DNA of 64,000 nucleotides. Origin: Sporosarcina ureilytica. GTDB taxonomy: Bacteria > Bacillota > Bacilli > Bacillales_A > Planococcaceae. The first letter of the stretch is position 1; the number at the start of each line of letters is the position of its first letter. Below are positions 47,530-57,387 of this stretch, piece by piece. A program made the translations under genes and the position numbers. The stretch is from the NCBI RefSeq assembly GCF_001753205.1, contig NZ_CP017560.1:3348001-3412000 (forward strand). Direction: 5' to 3'. The notes beneath the pieces are model-generated. The model was not told the DNA's origin. It searched no databases and saw only the letters and a program-made list of their open reading frames with translations.

Positions 47530-50500
47530 GCCAATTTACCTCCTTCATTTTGCGGACTGCGACATAAACGTCCCGCTGATTTCCGATTGGTCCATAATAG
47601 TTAAACCCGTAACTTAATTGCGCATAACCACCAACCATTTGCGTTGGTTTCATATGAATCCGTGTCGGTGCGTTATGACTTCCGCCGCGTGTTTCTGTAA
47701 TTTTAGAACCTGGAACTTGAATATGTTTATCTTGCGCATGGTACATAAACATTGTCCCTTTCGGCATTCTATGACTCACAACAGCACGGGCGGTCACTAC
47801 ACCATTTCGGTTATAAACTTCAAGCCATTGATTGTCATCAATATCATGTTCTCTTGCATCTTCATCAGAAATCCAGACGGTTGGTCCACCACGGAAAAGA
47901 GTCAACATATGTTGATTGTCCTGATAAGTTGAGTGAATATTCCACTTACCGTGCGGTGTCAAGTATCTTAGTACAAGAGAATCTTGCCCACCGATAATTT
48001 GTTTATCACGCGGTCCAAATACCATTGGCGGCAATGTTGGTTTAAAGACAGGTAATGCTTCTCCAAAGTCTAGGAATAATTCATGGTCAATGTAGAAGTG
48101 TTGTCTTCCTGTCAACGTTCTAAATGGGACGAGTCTTTCGATATTCGTTGTGAACGGTGAATAGCGTCTTCCCAATTTATTCGATCCTGAAAACACAGGC
48201 GTTGGAATTACTTCGCGCGGTTGTGCAGTAATGTCAGCAAACGTAAATCTCTCAGCTGTTCTATCCGCAGAAATATCTTTCAACTCTACTCCGGTCATGT
48301 CTTCCGCCACTTCGAATGCCTTTTGTGAAACTTTCCCATTTGTTGCAGATGATAACGTTAAAATTGCTTCTGCCACTTGTTTGGCAGTATGCAATTTTGG
48401 TAGTCCATTTTTAATCGACTCATCAAAATAGGTTCCATTTATACTCTTCATTAATTCATATTCTTCTGCCACCGAGAAGCTAACACCGTGAGCGCCTACT
48501 TTTCCTGTTGCAAGTAGCGGTCCTAGCGTGATGTATTTATCATACACTTGCGTATAATCACGCTCGACAATCGTCATCGCAGGCATTGTTTTACCCGGAA
48601 TTGCCTCAACTTCGCCTTTTTTCCAATCCTTTACTGTCCCGTAAGGTTGCGCAATTTCTTGAGCAGAATCGTGCGCAAGTGGAGTTGTGACTAGATCTTT
48701 ATATACACCAGGCAAATGCGTCTTAGCCATTGCGGAAAACGCTTCTGCAATCGAGCGGTAAATATCCCAGTCAGAACGTGCTTCCCAAAGCGGATCTACA
48801 GCAGGATTGAACGGATGAACAAATGGGTGCATATCCGTTGACGATAAATCATGCTTTTCATACCAAGTCGCCGCCGGTAGCACGATATCCGCATACATTG
48901 GTGTGGCCGTCATGCGGAAGTCAATTGCGACAAGTAAATCAAGTTTCCCTTCAACATCTTCTCGCCAAGCCATTTCTTCCGGTTTCAAATCTTCGTTTGG
49001 CATAGCGAGCAACCCATCAGATGCACCGAATAAATGCTTCATGAAGTACTCTTGCCCCTTCGCAGAACTGGAAACTAGATTTGAACGCCAGACAAATAAT
49101 GAACGTGGGAAGTTTTCCGGTGCTCCCGGATCTTCCGCAGCAAATTCGGTTTTACCAGATGTTAATTGTTCAACTGTATATTCTACAATTTCTTCAGTTG
49201 TTACTTTGCCTTCTTTCGCCGCATCCTCTGCGAAAGTTAAGCTATTTTTATTAAACTGTGGATAAGATGGTAACCATCCTAATCTAGCCGCTAGCACGTT
49301 ATAATCGGCTGGATGTTCATAACGGGCCTTACCAGCAGTTGGTGACATGAGTAGATCTGCTCCCATTTCTTCATATTTCCATTGATCAGTCGCGAAATAG
49401 AAGAAGGATGTTGCGTTTTGTAATCGAGGCGGAGCTTGCCAATCTCTTGCAAAAGCAACCGTAGCCCACCCTTCAATCGGACGACATTTCTCCTGCCCTA
49501 CGTAATGCGCCCAACCGCCGCCGTTTACACCTTGTGAAGCAGTTAACGTGACAAGGTTTAAAATCGATCTGTAAATCGTATCACTGTTAAACCAGTGGTT
49601 AATTCCAGCGCCCATAATAATCATCGAACGTCCACCTGTATCAATTGCATTCTGAGCAAATTCATGCGCAATTTGAGTAACGAGTTCTGGCTTTACGTCT
49701 GTAATCTTCTCTTGCCAAGCAGGCGTGTATAATGACTCCGCGTCATCGTAACCTGAAGCCTCTAGCTCACTGCCAATTCGATTAATACCGTACTGACTAA
49801 GCATCAAATCGTACACAGTCGTCACAAGACGTTCTTGACCATCTCCACACTTAATTTTTTTAACTGGAATAGGTCTTTTAAAAGTTCCGTTTGCAACGTT
49901 GTCGAAATAAGGGAAGACAATTTCTTTCCATTCCGCGCCGTGATCTGCGATAGATAATGCGGGTTCGACTTTCGTACCGTCTTCGTTTTCTAAAATTAAA
50001 TTCCATTTTGCATCGTCTTCCCAACGTTGGCCCATTGTACCGTTTGGAACGATGATTTCATCTGCTGCCTTGTCAAAAATGACCGGCTTCCATTCCGCGT
50101 TTTGTGAATCCTTCCCTAAATCACTTGCACGCAAGAAACGTCCCGCTTTATAAGCGCCCTCATGTTCTTCCATTAAAATTAAAAATGGCATATCTGTATA
50201 TTGTTTCGCGTAATTCAAGAATAGTGGCTCTTGTCGTTTTTGATAGAATTCATCTAAAATAACATGTGTCATCGCCTGTGCAACAGCAGCATCTGTACCT
50301 GGATGTGCTGCAATCCAATCGTCGGCATGAACAACGCTTTCCGCATAATCTGGTGCTACGGAAACAACTTTCGTTCCTTTATAACGGACTTCTGTTAAGA
50401 AGTGAGCGTCTGGCGTTCTCGTAAGCGGTACGTTTGAACCCCACATAATAATATAGCCAGAGTTATACCAATCACTTGATTCTGGTACGTCCGTCTGCTC

Positions 50501-51208
50501 TCCCCAAATTTGTGGGGAAGAAGGCGGTAAATCTGCATACCAGTCATAGAAACTAAGCATTTCTCCGCCAAGCAACGATATGAAACGCGCGCCTGAAGCA
50601 TAACTAACCATGGACATAGCAGGAATTGGCGTAAAACCAGCAATTCGGTCAGGCCCATATTGTTGAATTGTATAAATTAGTTGAGCTGCAATCATAATTG
50701 TTGCATCACGCCAATCTACACGAACATGGCCACCTTTCCCACGCGCTTTTTTATAGTCATTTGCTTTTTCTGGATCTTCTACGATACTTGCCCATGCTTT
50801 AACAGGATCTTTTAATTCAGAAACAGCTTTTGTCCACAAACGCCACAACTTTCCTCGTATGTATGGATGCTTTACTCTGAGCGGACTGTATTCATACCAA
50901 GAAAACGATGCCCCACGCGGACAGCCCCGCGGTTCAAACTCCGGCATGTCAGGGCCACAAGAAGGGTAGTCAATTTGCTGGTTTTCCCACGTAATAATTC
51001 CGTTCTTCACAAACACTTTCCAACTACAAGAACCCGTACAGTTTACCCCGTGTGTTGTTCGGACGACTTTATCGTGCGACCAACGTTTCCGATACATATC
51101 TTCCCAATCCCTGCTCTTTTCGTCTAAAATCGACCAATTTCCTGAAAATTTTTCAATCGGTTTGAAGTATTTAAAATCAAACTTTCTGTTACGTTTCTGT
51201 TTTTGCAT
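47519..51208 (-). CDS. narG: Respiratory nitrate reductase alpha subunit (molybdenum)
   Basis: The product is 1229 aa, the normal NarG length. HGVNCTGSCSW followed by the distant PSC gives the HxxxC-type ligands of the FS0 cluster; YWYADLPPS-like segment SFYDWYADLPPSSP and the nearby SDWYNSGYI region correspond to the Moco-Asp site. The N-terminus lacks a Tat signal, as expected for the cytoplasm-facing enzyme. It reduces nitrate to nitrite. GAAGGAG precedes the ATG. It is first gene of narGHJI-nreABC. Confidence 0.97.
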   Translation of the reverse strand: MQKQKRNRKFDFKYFKPIEKFSGNWSILDEKSRDWEDMYRKRWSHDKVVRTTHGVNCTGSCSWKVFVKNGIITWENQQIDYPSCGPDMPEFEPRGCPRGASFSWYEYSPLRVKHPYIRGKLWRLWTKAVSELKDPVKAWASIVEDPEKANDYKKARGKGGHVRVDWRDATIMIAAQLIYTIQQYGPDRIAGFTPIPAMSMVSYASGARFISLLGGEMLSFYDWYADLPPSSPQIWGEQTDVPESSDWYNSGYIIMWGSNVPLTRTPDAHFLTEVRYKGTKVVSVAPDYAESVVHADDWIAAHPGTDAAVAQAMTHVILDEFYQKRQEPLFLNYAKQYTDMPFLILMEEHEGAYKAGRFLRASDLGKDSQNAEWKPVIFDKAADEIIVPNGTMGQRWEDDAKWNLILENEDGTKVEPALSIADHGAEWKEIVFPYFDNVANGTFKRPIPVKKIKCGDGQERLVTTVYDLMLSQYGINRIGSELEASGYDDAESLYTPAWQEKITDVKPELVTQIAHEFAQNAIDTGGRSMIIMGAGINHWFNSDTIYRSILNLVTLTASQGVNGGGWAHYVGQEKCRPIEGWATVAFARDWQAPPRLQNATSFFYFATDQWKYEEMGADLLMSPTAGKARYEHPADYNVLAARLGWLPSYPQFNKNSLTFAEDAAKEGKVTTEEIVEYTVEQLTSGKTEFAAEDPGAPENFPRSLFVWRSNLVSSSAKGQEYFMKHLFGASDGLLAMPNEDLKPEEMAWREDVEGKLDLLVAIDFRMTATPMYADIVLPAATWYEKHDLSSTDMHPFVHPFNPAVDPLWEARSDWDIYRSIAEAFSAMAKTHLPGVYKDLVTTPLAHDSAQEIAQPYGTVKDWKKGEVEAIPGKTMPAMTIVERDYTQVYDKYITLGPLLATGKVGAHGVSFSVAEEYELMKSINGTYFDESIKNGLPKLHTAKQVAEAILTLSSATNGKVSQKAFEVAEDMTGVELKDISADRTAERFTFADITAQPREVIPTPVFSGSNKLGRRYSPFTTNIERLVPFRTLTGRQHFYIDHELFLDFGEALPVFKPTLPPMVFGPRDKQIIGGQDSLVLRYLTPHGKWNIHSTYQDNQHMLTLFRGGPTVWISDEDAREHDIDDNQWLEVYNRNGVVTARAVVSHRMPKGTMFMYHAQDKHIQVPGSKITETRGGSHNAPTRIHMKPTQMVGGYAQLSYGFNYYGPIGNQRDVYVAVRKMKEVNWLED

Positions 51209-51335
51209 TAGAACTAACAGCTCCTTCTCGTATGAATGACAAATTCCAATACTCTCTCAAACTAATTCGACATATCTTTATATCTAACAATTACTCTCTG
51301 TTTTAATTGTAAAAAAGTTTATAATATTTTCCCAT

Positions 51336-51349
51336 TAGGGAAAGTCCTA
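51336..51349. promoter_or_regulatory. Candidate NreC box upstream of narG
   Basis: TAGGG-AAAG-TCCTA is a 5-4-5 inverted repeat with one mismatch, matching the staphylococcal NreC consensus TAGGG-N4-CCCTA. On the minus strand it is followed by ATATTATAAAC, a probable -10 region (51321-51326). The 300-bp gap 51209-51508 otherwise holds the nrd terminator. Confidence 0.5.
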
Positions 51350-51469
51350 TTTTCTTTCAGGTCTACCCTAATTAAATTGTTTGCAACTAGAACTACCGTA
51401 ATTTTCGATAAACCCTGGAGGTCATTTGTAGGCTAGTGCTAACACAGCATTTTTTCACACGCACAAAAA

Positions 51470-51496
51470 ATGCACCCAAGCTTAAGCTGGATGCAT
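51470..51496 (-). terminator. Terminator of the nrd operon
   Basis: ATGCATCCAGCTTAAGCTTGGGTGCATTTTTT-type hairpin: outer arms ATGCA(T)CC / GGGTGCAT enclose the palindrome AGCTTAAGCT, then T6 on the minus strand. Confidence 0.8.
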
Positions 51497-51508
51497 GTAG
51501 AATAAATT

Positions 51509-52546
51509 TTATAAATCGTCAAAACCATTTAAATCACTCGTTTTAACATATTGCCTGGATGCTTGTTCAAAGAAATCTGTTTTTGTATCGTCAAAACTAT
51601 CGACGTAAGCCTTTATCCAACGCATTGGATTTTTTGTATACTCCGGATATAGCTCACTCAAACCGAGCATTCTTAACATTTTATTGGCACGATACTTTAT
51701 GTATCCTGCCATTTCATCAATGTCAATGCCGTCAATAGCTCCCAGAACGTAACGACTCCAAATAATTTCCTGTTCTACGGAATGGTCGAATTGGTCATAC
51801 ACCCAAGCGGTAAAGCCTTCCGTATTATAGCTTGGGTTTTCAGCCAATGTTGCACGGAAGATGTCGCTAATGGCACGTCCATGCTGCAATTCATCGCGAT
51901 TGATATATGAAATCATCGTTGAAGTCCCGACCATTTTTTGATTGCGCGCCAAATTGTAGAAAAATGCAAAGCCGCTATAGAAAAACAAACCTTCTAATAA
52001 TGTCGTATAAACCATGGCTTTTAACGCAGAGCCAATAGATGGTCTTTCCGCGAATTCATTGTAAACTTCAACAATTCGCTTATTCCTGCGCATTAATACT
52101 TCATCTGTACGTCCCATCTCGAATGATTCGACTTGTTTATCGTATGTTGTTACTGACGAAAGCACATACGCATAACTGTGGTTATGCTCGCTTTCTTGAT
52201 CAGCAATCGTCGCCATTAGAGATTTCACCGATGGGTCTGTTGAGAAATGGGACAATCTTGCCGCAATATCCGTTTGCGGTCCGTCAAGTGTTGCCAGCAA
52301 TCCGATGATTTTCAAAAAGGCATCTTGCTCCGCCGCCGTTAACGTCGGAAACTGTTTTACATCTTGCGTCATATCTACCTCATTCGCTGTCCAAAACAGT
52401 GATCGAATCTTTTGTCTCAATGTGTAAAAATGCGGATACTTTAGGTCATTCCAATTTAAGATGCCACTCGCTTTTCCACCAAAAATGGCTGTTGATTTAT
52501 TTGGATGCATAGGATCTAATACTTTTACGCGTGTAAGTGTAACCAA
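51509..52546 (-). CDS. nrdF: Class I ribonucleotide reductase beta subunit
   Basis: The product is 345 aa from TTG 52546, chosen for GGAAGGAG about 10 bases upstream. All di-metal ligands are visible: Asp88 (TLDGPQ), Glu118 and His121 (QESEHNHSY), Glu185 (LLEGLFF), Glu219 and His222 (RDELQHG). The radical Tyr125 is present, so it is a tyrosyl-radical enzyme. It overlaps the flavodoxin gene by 22 bp. The adjacent flavodoxin suggests a dimanganese class Ib enzyme, but the family could also be Ia-like. Confidence 0.88.
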   Translation of the reverse strand: MVTLTRVKVLDPMHPNKSTAIFGGKASGILNWNDLKYPHFYTLRQKIRSLFWTANEVDMTQDVKQFPTLTAAEQDAFLKIIGLLATLDGPQTDIAARLSHFSTDPSVKSLMATIADQESEHNHSYAYVLSSVTTYDKQVESFEMGRTDEVLMRRNKRIVEVYNEFAERPSIGSALKAMVYTTLLEGLFFYSGFAFFYNLARNQKMVGTSTMISYINRDELQHGRAISDIFRATLAENPSYNTEGFTAWVYDQFDHSVEQEIIWSRYVLGAIDGIDIDEMAGYIKYRANKMLRMLGLSELYPEYTKNPMRWIKAYVDSFDDTKTDFFEQASRQYVKTSDLNGFDDL

Positions 52547-52965
52547 TGTTCTAAAACTCCTTCCGCCCACTTCACAACTTCCGGCTCCTGTGTACCTCTT
52601 GGGCTCTGTTCTATTTTAAGTGGAGGGTACATTGAATGATAAAATTCCGCCAACTTTACTGCCGCTTGGCAAAATAAAGCGTCCCCTCCAAACTGGGTGT
52701 CTCCTGTCCCAAATACATAAACATGCGCTGGTTTATAACCTACATCTAATACGAAATCTTTCACTTCTTCAGGTGTTGCACCTTTTTCCCACGTAAATGA
52801 ACCAACGATCATTCCACCGAAATTAGCAAGGTCCGGGATTGAGCCGCTGCCGATTCGATGTAACGTCACATCTACCTGACGACTTACGAATGTTTCTTGA
52901 ATGAGTTCTGCAACTTCCTGCGTATTTCCGCTATACGTTGCATAAGCAATTAAGAATGACACCAT
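52525..52965 (-). CDS. Flavodoxin, probable NrdI-like activator of the reductase
   Basis: The product is 146 aa. The FMN phosphate loop AYATYSGNTQEVA (residues 7-19) is canonical flavodoxin, with later FGTGDTQFGGDALFC around the FMN ring. It is longer and more flavodoxin-like than the short NrdI of B. subtilis. It lies between and overlaps both reductase genes, which argues that it generates the oxidant or electrons for NrdF cofactor assembly, or reduces the enzyme. It starts at ATG 52965 inside the end of nrdE. Confidence 0.8.
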   Translation of the reverse strand: MVSFLIAYATYSGNTQEVAELIQETFVSRQVDVTLHRIGSGSIPDLANFGGMIVGSFTWEKGATPEEVKDFVLDVGYKPAHVYVFGTGDTQFGGDALFCQAAVKLAEFYHSMYPPLKIEQSPRGTQEPEVVKWAEGVLEHWLHLHA

Positions 52966-55172
52966 TCGCACTCTTCAATATCTGTTGCACTTGAGCGTGT
53001 ATAATAAGTCGTTTTCAATCCCGATTGCCAAGCTTGTAAATGTAGGTCCAACAATACAGAAGCCCGTATTGTATTTGGAACGTATAAATTAAACGAAATT
53101 GACTGGTCAATATGCTTTTGCCTTGCTGCATTTTGACGAACCGACCATCTTTGATCCACGATATAAGCCGAACGACGGTAAACATCATACGTATGATGAT
53201 CAAGATCTGGCGCAACGACTGGTAATTTAAAGTCCTTCTTCTCTTCGTGATAAAACGGTTTGAAAATTGGGTCAATGGAAGCTGTAGAGCCCGCAATCAC
53301 AGACGTTGATGAATTCGGGGCAACTGCCATTAAATAACCATTTCTAATGCCGTGAACCGCTACATCCATCCGCAGTTCATTCCATAGATTTGAGTCATAC
53401 CCTCTGCGCTCAAAATACGCGCCTGTATGCCATTCCGAATCTTTATAAAGTGGATAGGCGCCTTTCTCTTTGGCTAATTCCATCGATGTCGCGATTGTGT
53501 AATAGGCAATTTTTTCGTATAACTGATCTGCATATTGTACCGCCTCATCAGACTCCCACTGAATATTTTCTTGTGCTAATAAATGATGCCACCCAAATGT
53601 CCCAAGACCAATCCCGCGATAACGCGCGTTGGTCCGTGCGGCTTGAACGACCGGAATTTTATTTAAATCAATGACATTATCAAGCATGCGCACTTGAATC
53701 GAAATCAATCGTTCTAATACATTTTCCGGCACTGCCCGTCCTAGATTAATAGAAGACAAATTACACACAACGAAATCTCCTGGTTTTGCACGAGTGACGA
53801 TGACGTCATCTTCCAAAGTTACGGACTCAAATTCTGTTGGACTCATATTTTGAGCAATTTCCGAACATAAATTAGAGGAATAAATCATGCCTTCATGTTT
53901 ATTCGCGTTGGAACGATTCACTTCATCTCGATAAAACATAAACGGAACCCCAGTTTCTAGTTGACTACGCAAAATACGTTTCATTAAATCTATCGCAGGG
54001 ATTGTTTCACGACTTAATGAAGGATGCGCAACACACGCCGCGTATTTCTCACGGAATGAACCACTTCCACGCGTTTCATCATAAAAATCTTCTAAAGAGT
54101 ATCCCATTACTTGGCGCACTTCATGCGGATCAAACAGATGCCACTCACCACGCGCTTCCACTTGTTCCATAAATATATCTGGCAAACAAATCCCTGTAAA
54201 AATATCATGCGCACGCATTCTCTCGTCGCCGTTATTCAACTTCAGATCGAGAAACGTCATAATATCTTTATGCCAAGCATCCAAATAAACCGCAATCGCA
54301 CCTTGCCTTTGTCCAAGTTGATCTACACTAACTGCCGTATTATTCAATTGTTTAATCCAAGGTAAAACCCCACTTGAAGCCCCTTTAAATCCACGAATTG
54401 AAGAACCACGACTTCTGACTTTCCCCATGTAAACGCCAATCCCGCCGCCATATTTCGACAAATTGGCAATATCTGTATTACTGTCATAAATGCCTTGTAA
54501 TGAATCATTGACCGTATCGATAAAACAACTCGACAATTGCCCGTGCGGCTTTCCTGCATTCGCCAAGGTTGGCGTCGCTACCGTCATATACAGATTGCTC
54601 ATCGCCCAGTAAGCTTCTTTAATTTTCTCAAGTCGATTTTCCACTTCATCTTGCATAAGCGTCATTGCAATAACGAGCCATCTTTCCTGGGGAAGTTCGA
54701 CTGGCTCTTTATTGAAATCAACCGCCACATAACGGTCCATTAACGTTTTTAGCCCAATGTATGTAAATAACCGGTCCCTTTCCGGTTCAATAATTTGTCC
54801 GAGTTGCTTTAATTCAGCTTCTGTATATTTATCAATTAACACGGAGCTATATAACCCTTTTTCGACAAGTCGACTAACATGATAATAAAAATCACTATAA
54901 ACCGATACGCCCCGACGATTTTCTTCCAGCATATAAATTTTATTTAAATAAATCCTGGATGCAATAAATGTCCAATAAGGCTCATCTTCAGCAACATAAC
55001 TAATTACTTCAAGGATCATCGCCCTAGTCCAATCTTTAACGTCTCCCTCGTTATTTCTTTCCTTCCAACGATAGCTCGCCTTTAAAAGTGGAGCAATTTT
55101 TTTAGCGCCAAATTCTCGTTGTAAGTCGTTTAGTACTTCATCAATCATCGATGTTCGAATAATCGTTGTCAT
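52950..55172 (-). CDS. nrdE: Class I ribonucleotide reductase alpha subunit
   Basis: The product is 740 aa. Catalytic residues are seen: first redox Cys in LSSCFIDTV, the thiyl-radical triad Asn-Cys-Glu in SSNLCSEIAQN, the partner Cys in VVCNLSSINLG, and the C-terminal shuttle pair ECEWCHS. The N-terminus lacks an obvious full ATP-cone. It reduces ribonucleoside diphosphates aerobically without B12. The long leader upstream contains a cobalamin riboswitch and terminator, so B12 should repress it. Confidence 0.92.
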   Translation of the reverse strand: MTTIIRTSMIDEVLNDLQREFGAKKIAPLLKASYRWKERNNEGDVKDWTRAMILEVISYVAEDEPYWTFIASRIYLNKIYMLEENRRGVSVYSDFYYHVSRLVEKGLYSSVLIDKYTEAELKQLGQIIEPERDRLFTYIGLKTLMDRYVAVDFNKEPVELPQERWLVIAMTLMQDEVENRLEKIKEAYWAMSNLYMTVATPTLANAGKPHGQLSSCFIDTVNDSLQGIYDSNTDIANLSKYGGGIGVYMGKVRSRGSSIRGFKGASSGVLPWIKQLNNTAVSVDQLGQRQGAIAVYLDAWHKDIMTFLDLKLNNGDERMRAHDIFTGICLPDIFMEQVEARGEWHLFDPHEVRQVMGYSLEDFYDETRGSGSFREKYAACVAHPSLSRETIPAIDLMKRILRSQLETGVPFMFYRDEVNRSNANKHEGMIYSSNLCSEIAQNMSPTEFESVTLEDDVIVTRAKPGDFVVCNLSSINLGRAVPENVLERLISIQVRMLDNVIDLNKIPVVQAARTNARYRGIGLGTFGWHHLLAQENIQWESDEAVQYADQLYEKIAYYTIATSMELAKEKGAYPLYKDSEWHTGAYFERRGYDSNLWNELRMDVAVHGIRNGYLMAVAPNSSTSVIAGSTASIDPIFKPFYHEEKKDFKLPVVAPDLDHHTYDVYRRSAYIVDQRWSVRQNAARQKHIDQSISFNLYVPNTIRASVLLDLHLQAWQSGLKTTYYTRSSATDIEECEWCHS

Positions 55173-55237
55173 CTTAAAAACTCCTCTCAGTTATGTACAT
55201 CTGAACCGCGTTTGATTTTGGAGGCTGAACGTAAAAA

Positions 55238-55272
55238 AGCGATAGCTCTGCCTCTTCGGCAGAGCTATCGCT
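55238..55272 (-). terminator. Intrinsic terminator of the B12 riboswitch
   Basis: A perfect 15-bp stem (AGCGATAGCTCTGCC and complement, 5-base loop) is followed by T6 on the minus strand, 60 bp before nrdE. Confidence 0.92.
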
Positions 55273-55374
55273 CATGATTTATAAGTTGGAAACTGAAAGG
55301 TTTTACTAAAAAACGAAACAGCAAGACCTGTTCGCTTCCACCTCTCAACCCCCGAAGAAAGTGTCGCTTGACGA

Positions 55375-55545
55375 AAAAACTGGCAGGTCTCCTGGCTTAC
55401 GCTTCTACCTTCTGCCTACCCTTCCCGTAGATTCTCCACAGTGGTTTACCTGGCAGTCGTCAGCGATTACAGTTGCGGGGACAGCTCCGGATTTCCGGAT
55501 TCCCTTTTAAACCGATTTCGGCACCAACTCTTCGTACTACACTAT
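55375..55545 (-). ncRNA. Cobalamin (B12) riboswitch controlling class I RNR
   Basis: On the minus strand the conserved segments appear in order: GGTGCCGAAATCGG, GGGAATCCGG, AGCTGTCCCCGCAACTGTAA, CCAGGTAAACCACTG, GGGAAGG, and the B12 box AAGCCAGGAGACCTGCC. A strong terminator lies between it and nrdE, so ligand binding should stop transcription. The remaining bases to the YndM-like gene show nothing clear. Confidence 0.95.
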
Positions 55546-55695
55546 ATGTTGTATGTCGTTACTATTTACACCCTAACATATTGTGTTTGAAACAGCAATA
55601 AGATTCAACAAATAGATTGAATAATGTTTTTGCAGGTACTATTTTATGCGGATTTTCTTCTTTTCGGCTAGTGAAAGCTACCGGTCCTTTTTGAA

Positions 55696-56211
55696 TTAAT
55701 ATGGATTTTTCTTATTACGCTTTTTAGGCCTATGTGGTACATATCTTTTTTCTTCTTTGACTGGACGTGAATCTTCTTCTGGTTTTTCAATATCTGGCTC
55801 TGAAGCGAACTCCGTTTGTAAATTTTCTCTGTTGAAAGTGTTAAAATTCGCATCCTCGATTGGATCTTCTTCATGGAAAAGGAACTTCTGTAAATATTTA
55901 TGAAAAATTGCTTCCCCTATCGCAATCGCAATTGCAGAAATAAATGCGGCACGTCCCATTCCCTGCCCATTAAATAGAAAAGCGCTACCTAACAAGACGA
56001 CAAAAAATGCGATACCGAAGTCAGCAATCGTTGCGGCTAAATTTCCATACCGAGGTAAAATGACCATATCACCAACGAAGGAAATACCTGTTAATAGAAC
56101 ACTTAGAACCAAAATGTTGGCAAATGACATATCGAACATTCCTAATACAATCCATAATACAACTGTGACCATTAAAAACTTTATTATCAGTGAGCCTATA
56201 GACGACTTCAC
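55696..56211 (-). CDS. YndM/DUF2512-family membrane protein
   Basis: The product is 171 aa. Four membrane helices fill residues about 8-110 (FLMVTVVLWIVLGMF, ILVLSVLLTGISFVGDM, IADFGIAFFVVLLGSAFLF, FISAIAIAIGEAIF), followed by a charged, probably cytoplasmic tail ending in a Lys/Arg cluster. This is the DUF2512 (YndM) layout known from spore-forming Bacillales; the function is unknown. Start is GTG 56211 with AAGGAGG upstream. Confidence 0.75.
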   Translation of the reverse strand: MKSSIGSLIIKFLMVTVVLWIVLGMFDMSFANILVLSVLLTGISFVGDMVILPRYGNLAATIADFGIAFFVVLLGSAFLFNGQGMGRAAFISAIAIAIGEAIFHKYLQKFLFHEEDPIEDANFNTFNRENLQTEFASEPDIEKPEEDSRPVKEEKRYVPHRPKKRNKKNPY

Positions 56212-56323
56212 TTCTCACAACCTCCTTTCCTTTAATATTAACTTCTAATGAATCCCATAAATACTTCAAATGTATAGAACTTCTGTAAATAAGAGAAGAT
56301 AAAAATCATAAAGCGACAGGAGG

Positions 56324-57172
56324 CTAATTAACATACTTTCCATAACTCGGAATGGCAATCTCATCAAATTCTTTCGCCAATTTCTTCAAGTTATCTGCTA
56401 GTTCTTGACCAGACATCGGTTGGCCATGTCCAGTTATTGCAACAGTAGGATTTAAAGCTGCTAACTTCTTTACTGAACGCCATGCCGCTGACCAATCCGG
56501 CGTTAAATAGCGCGGCGGGCCGCTTATTTCCTTTTCTTGCGTCAACACTTTATAGAGATACTCTTGCTTAACTGTCACAAAAGCATCACCGACAATGAGC
56601 GCACGGTCTTCTTCCCTAAAAAATGAGACGTGGCCAGGTGAATGCCCTGGTGTATGAATCCAACGAAACTTAGGCAAATACGGGACGTTCCCATCCTCTG
56701 GAAGGGCGCTAACGCGGTCGCCGAGCTCAATTGGATCGATTGGGAAAATAGGAGACACTTTCGAAACCATTCCGCCTTCAACAGTCGGATCTGGATTAGG
56801 ATAACGCTTTTTGCCAGTTAAGAAAGGAAGCTCCAGCTTATGCGCATAAACCGGGATATCCCAATGATTAATTAACTCAACAATCGCGCCGACATGATCA
56901 AAATGACCATGTGTTAATAGTATCGCCTTAGGACGTTTGCCTACCCCAAAACGTTTTTCAACTTCAGAAATAATTTTTTCGGCGGAGTATGGCATGCCTG
57001 CATCAATCAAAACAAATTCCTCGTTTTCCGGATTACCAATTAAAACGATATTTACAATTTGTATCGTATAGCAATACAAATCCGGCAAAACCTCAGTCCC
57101 TGTCCCACTTTCAATTGAAGTAGCAGGAATAAACTTATAATCGTCTCCGTATGCTAAATTCTCGTCCAACAT
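56324..57172 (-). CDS. Metallo-beta-lactamase-fold hydrolase
   Basis: The product is 282 aa. Metal ligands: HGHFDH (HxHxDH), His in HTPGHSPGHVS, Asp in LIVGDAF and a final His in ITGHGQPMSG, so the binuclear zinc site is complete. Glyoxalase II-like and lactonase-like members share this pattern, and the substrate is not predictable. ATG 57172 is chosen for AAAGGAGG upstream; an in-frame longer form lacks a ribosome site. Confidence 0.85.
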   Translation of the reverse strand: MLDENLAYGDDYKFIPATSIESGTGTEVLPDLYCYTIQIVNIVLIGNPENEEFVLIDAGMPYSAEKIISEVEKRFGVGKRPKAILLTHGHFDHVGAIVELINHWDIPVYAHKLELPFLTGKKRYPNPDPTVEGGMVSKVSPIFPIDPIELGDRVSALPEDGNVPYLPKFRWIHTPGHSPGHVSFFREEDRALIVGDAFVTVKQEYLYKVLTQEKEISGPPRYLTPDWSAAWRSVKKLAALNPTVAITGHGQPMSGQELADNLKKLAKEFDEIAIPSYGKYVN

Positions 57173-57349
57173 CTGTCCACCTCCTTTAGTCGGGACAACT
57201 TTATGGTGTTCATAAATAAGCTTGTTATACAAAGGCTGTTTCATTACACGAAAACTTGAATAGGGTTGCACTAATTGTAAATACTGATATTTCGTATTAT
57301 GTGCAAAAAGTGGATTATAAAGTTGTTATCTAAAATTAAAGTAAAACCA

Positions 57350-57383
57350 AAAACGTTGGCATCGTATACGACACCAACGTTTT
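57350..57383. terminator. Terminator of the AGCS symporter gene
   Basis: AAAACGTTGG and CCAACGTTTT arms flank a self-complementary centre (TCGTATACGA). Confidence 0.75.
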
Positions 57384-57387
57384 ACAA

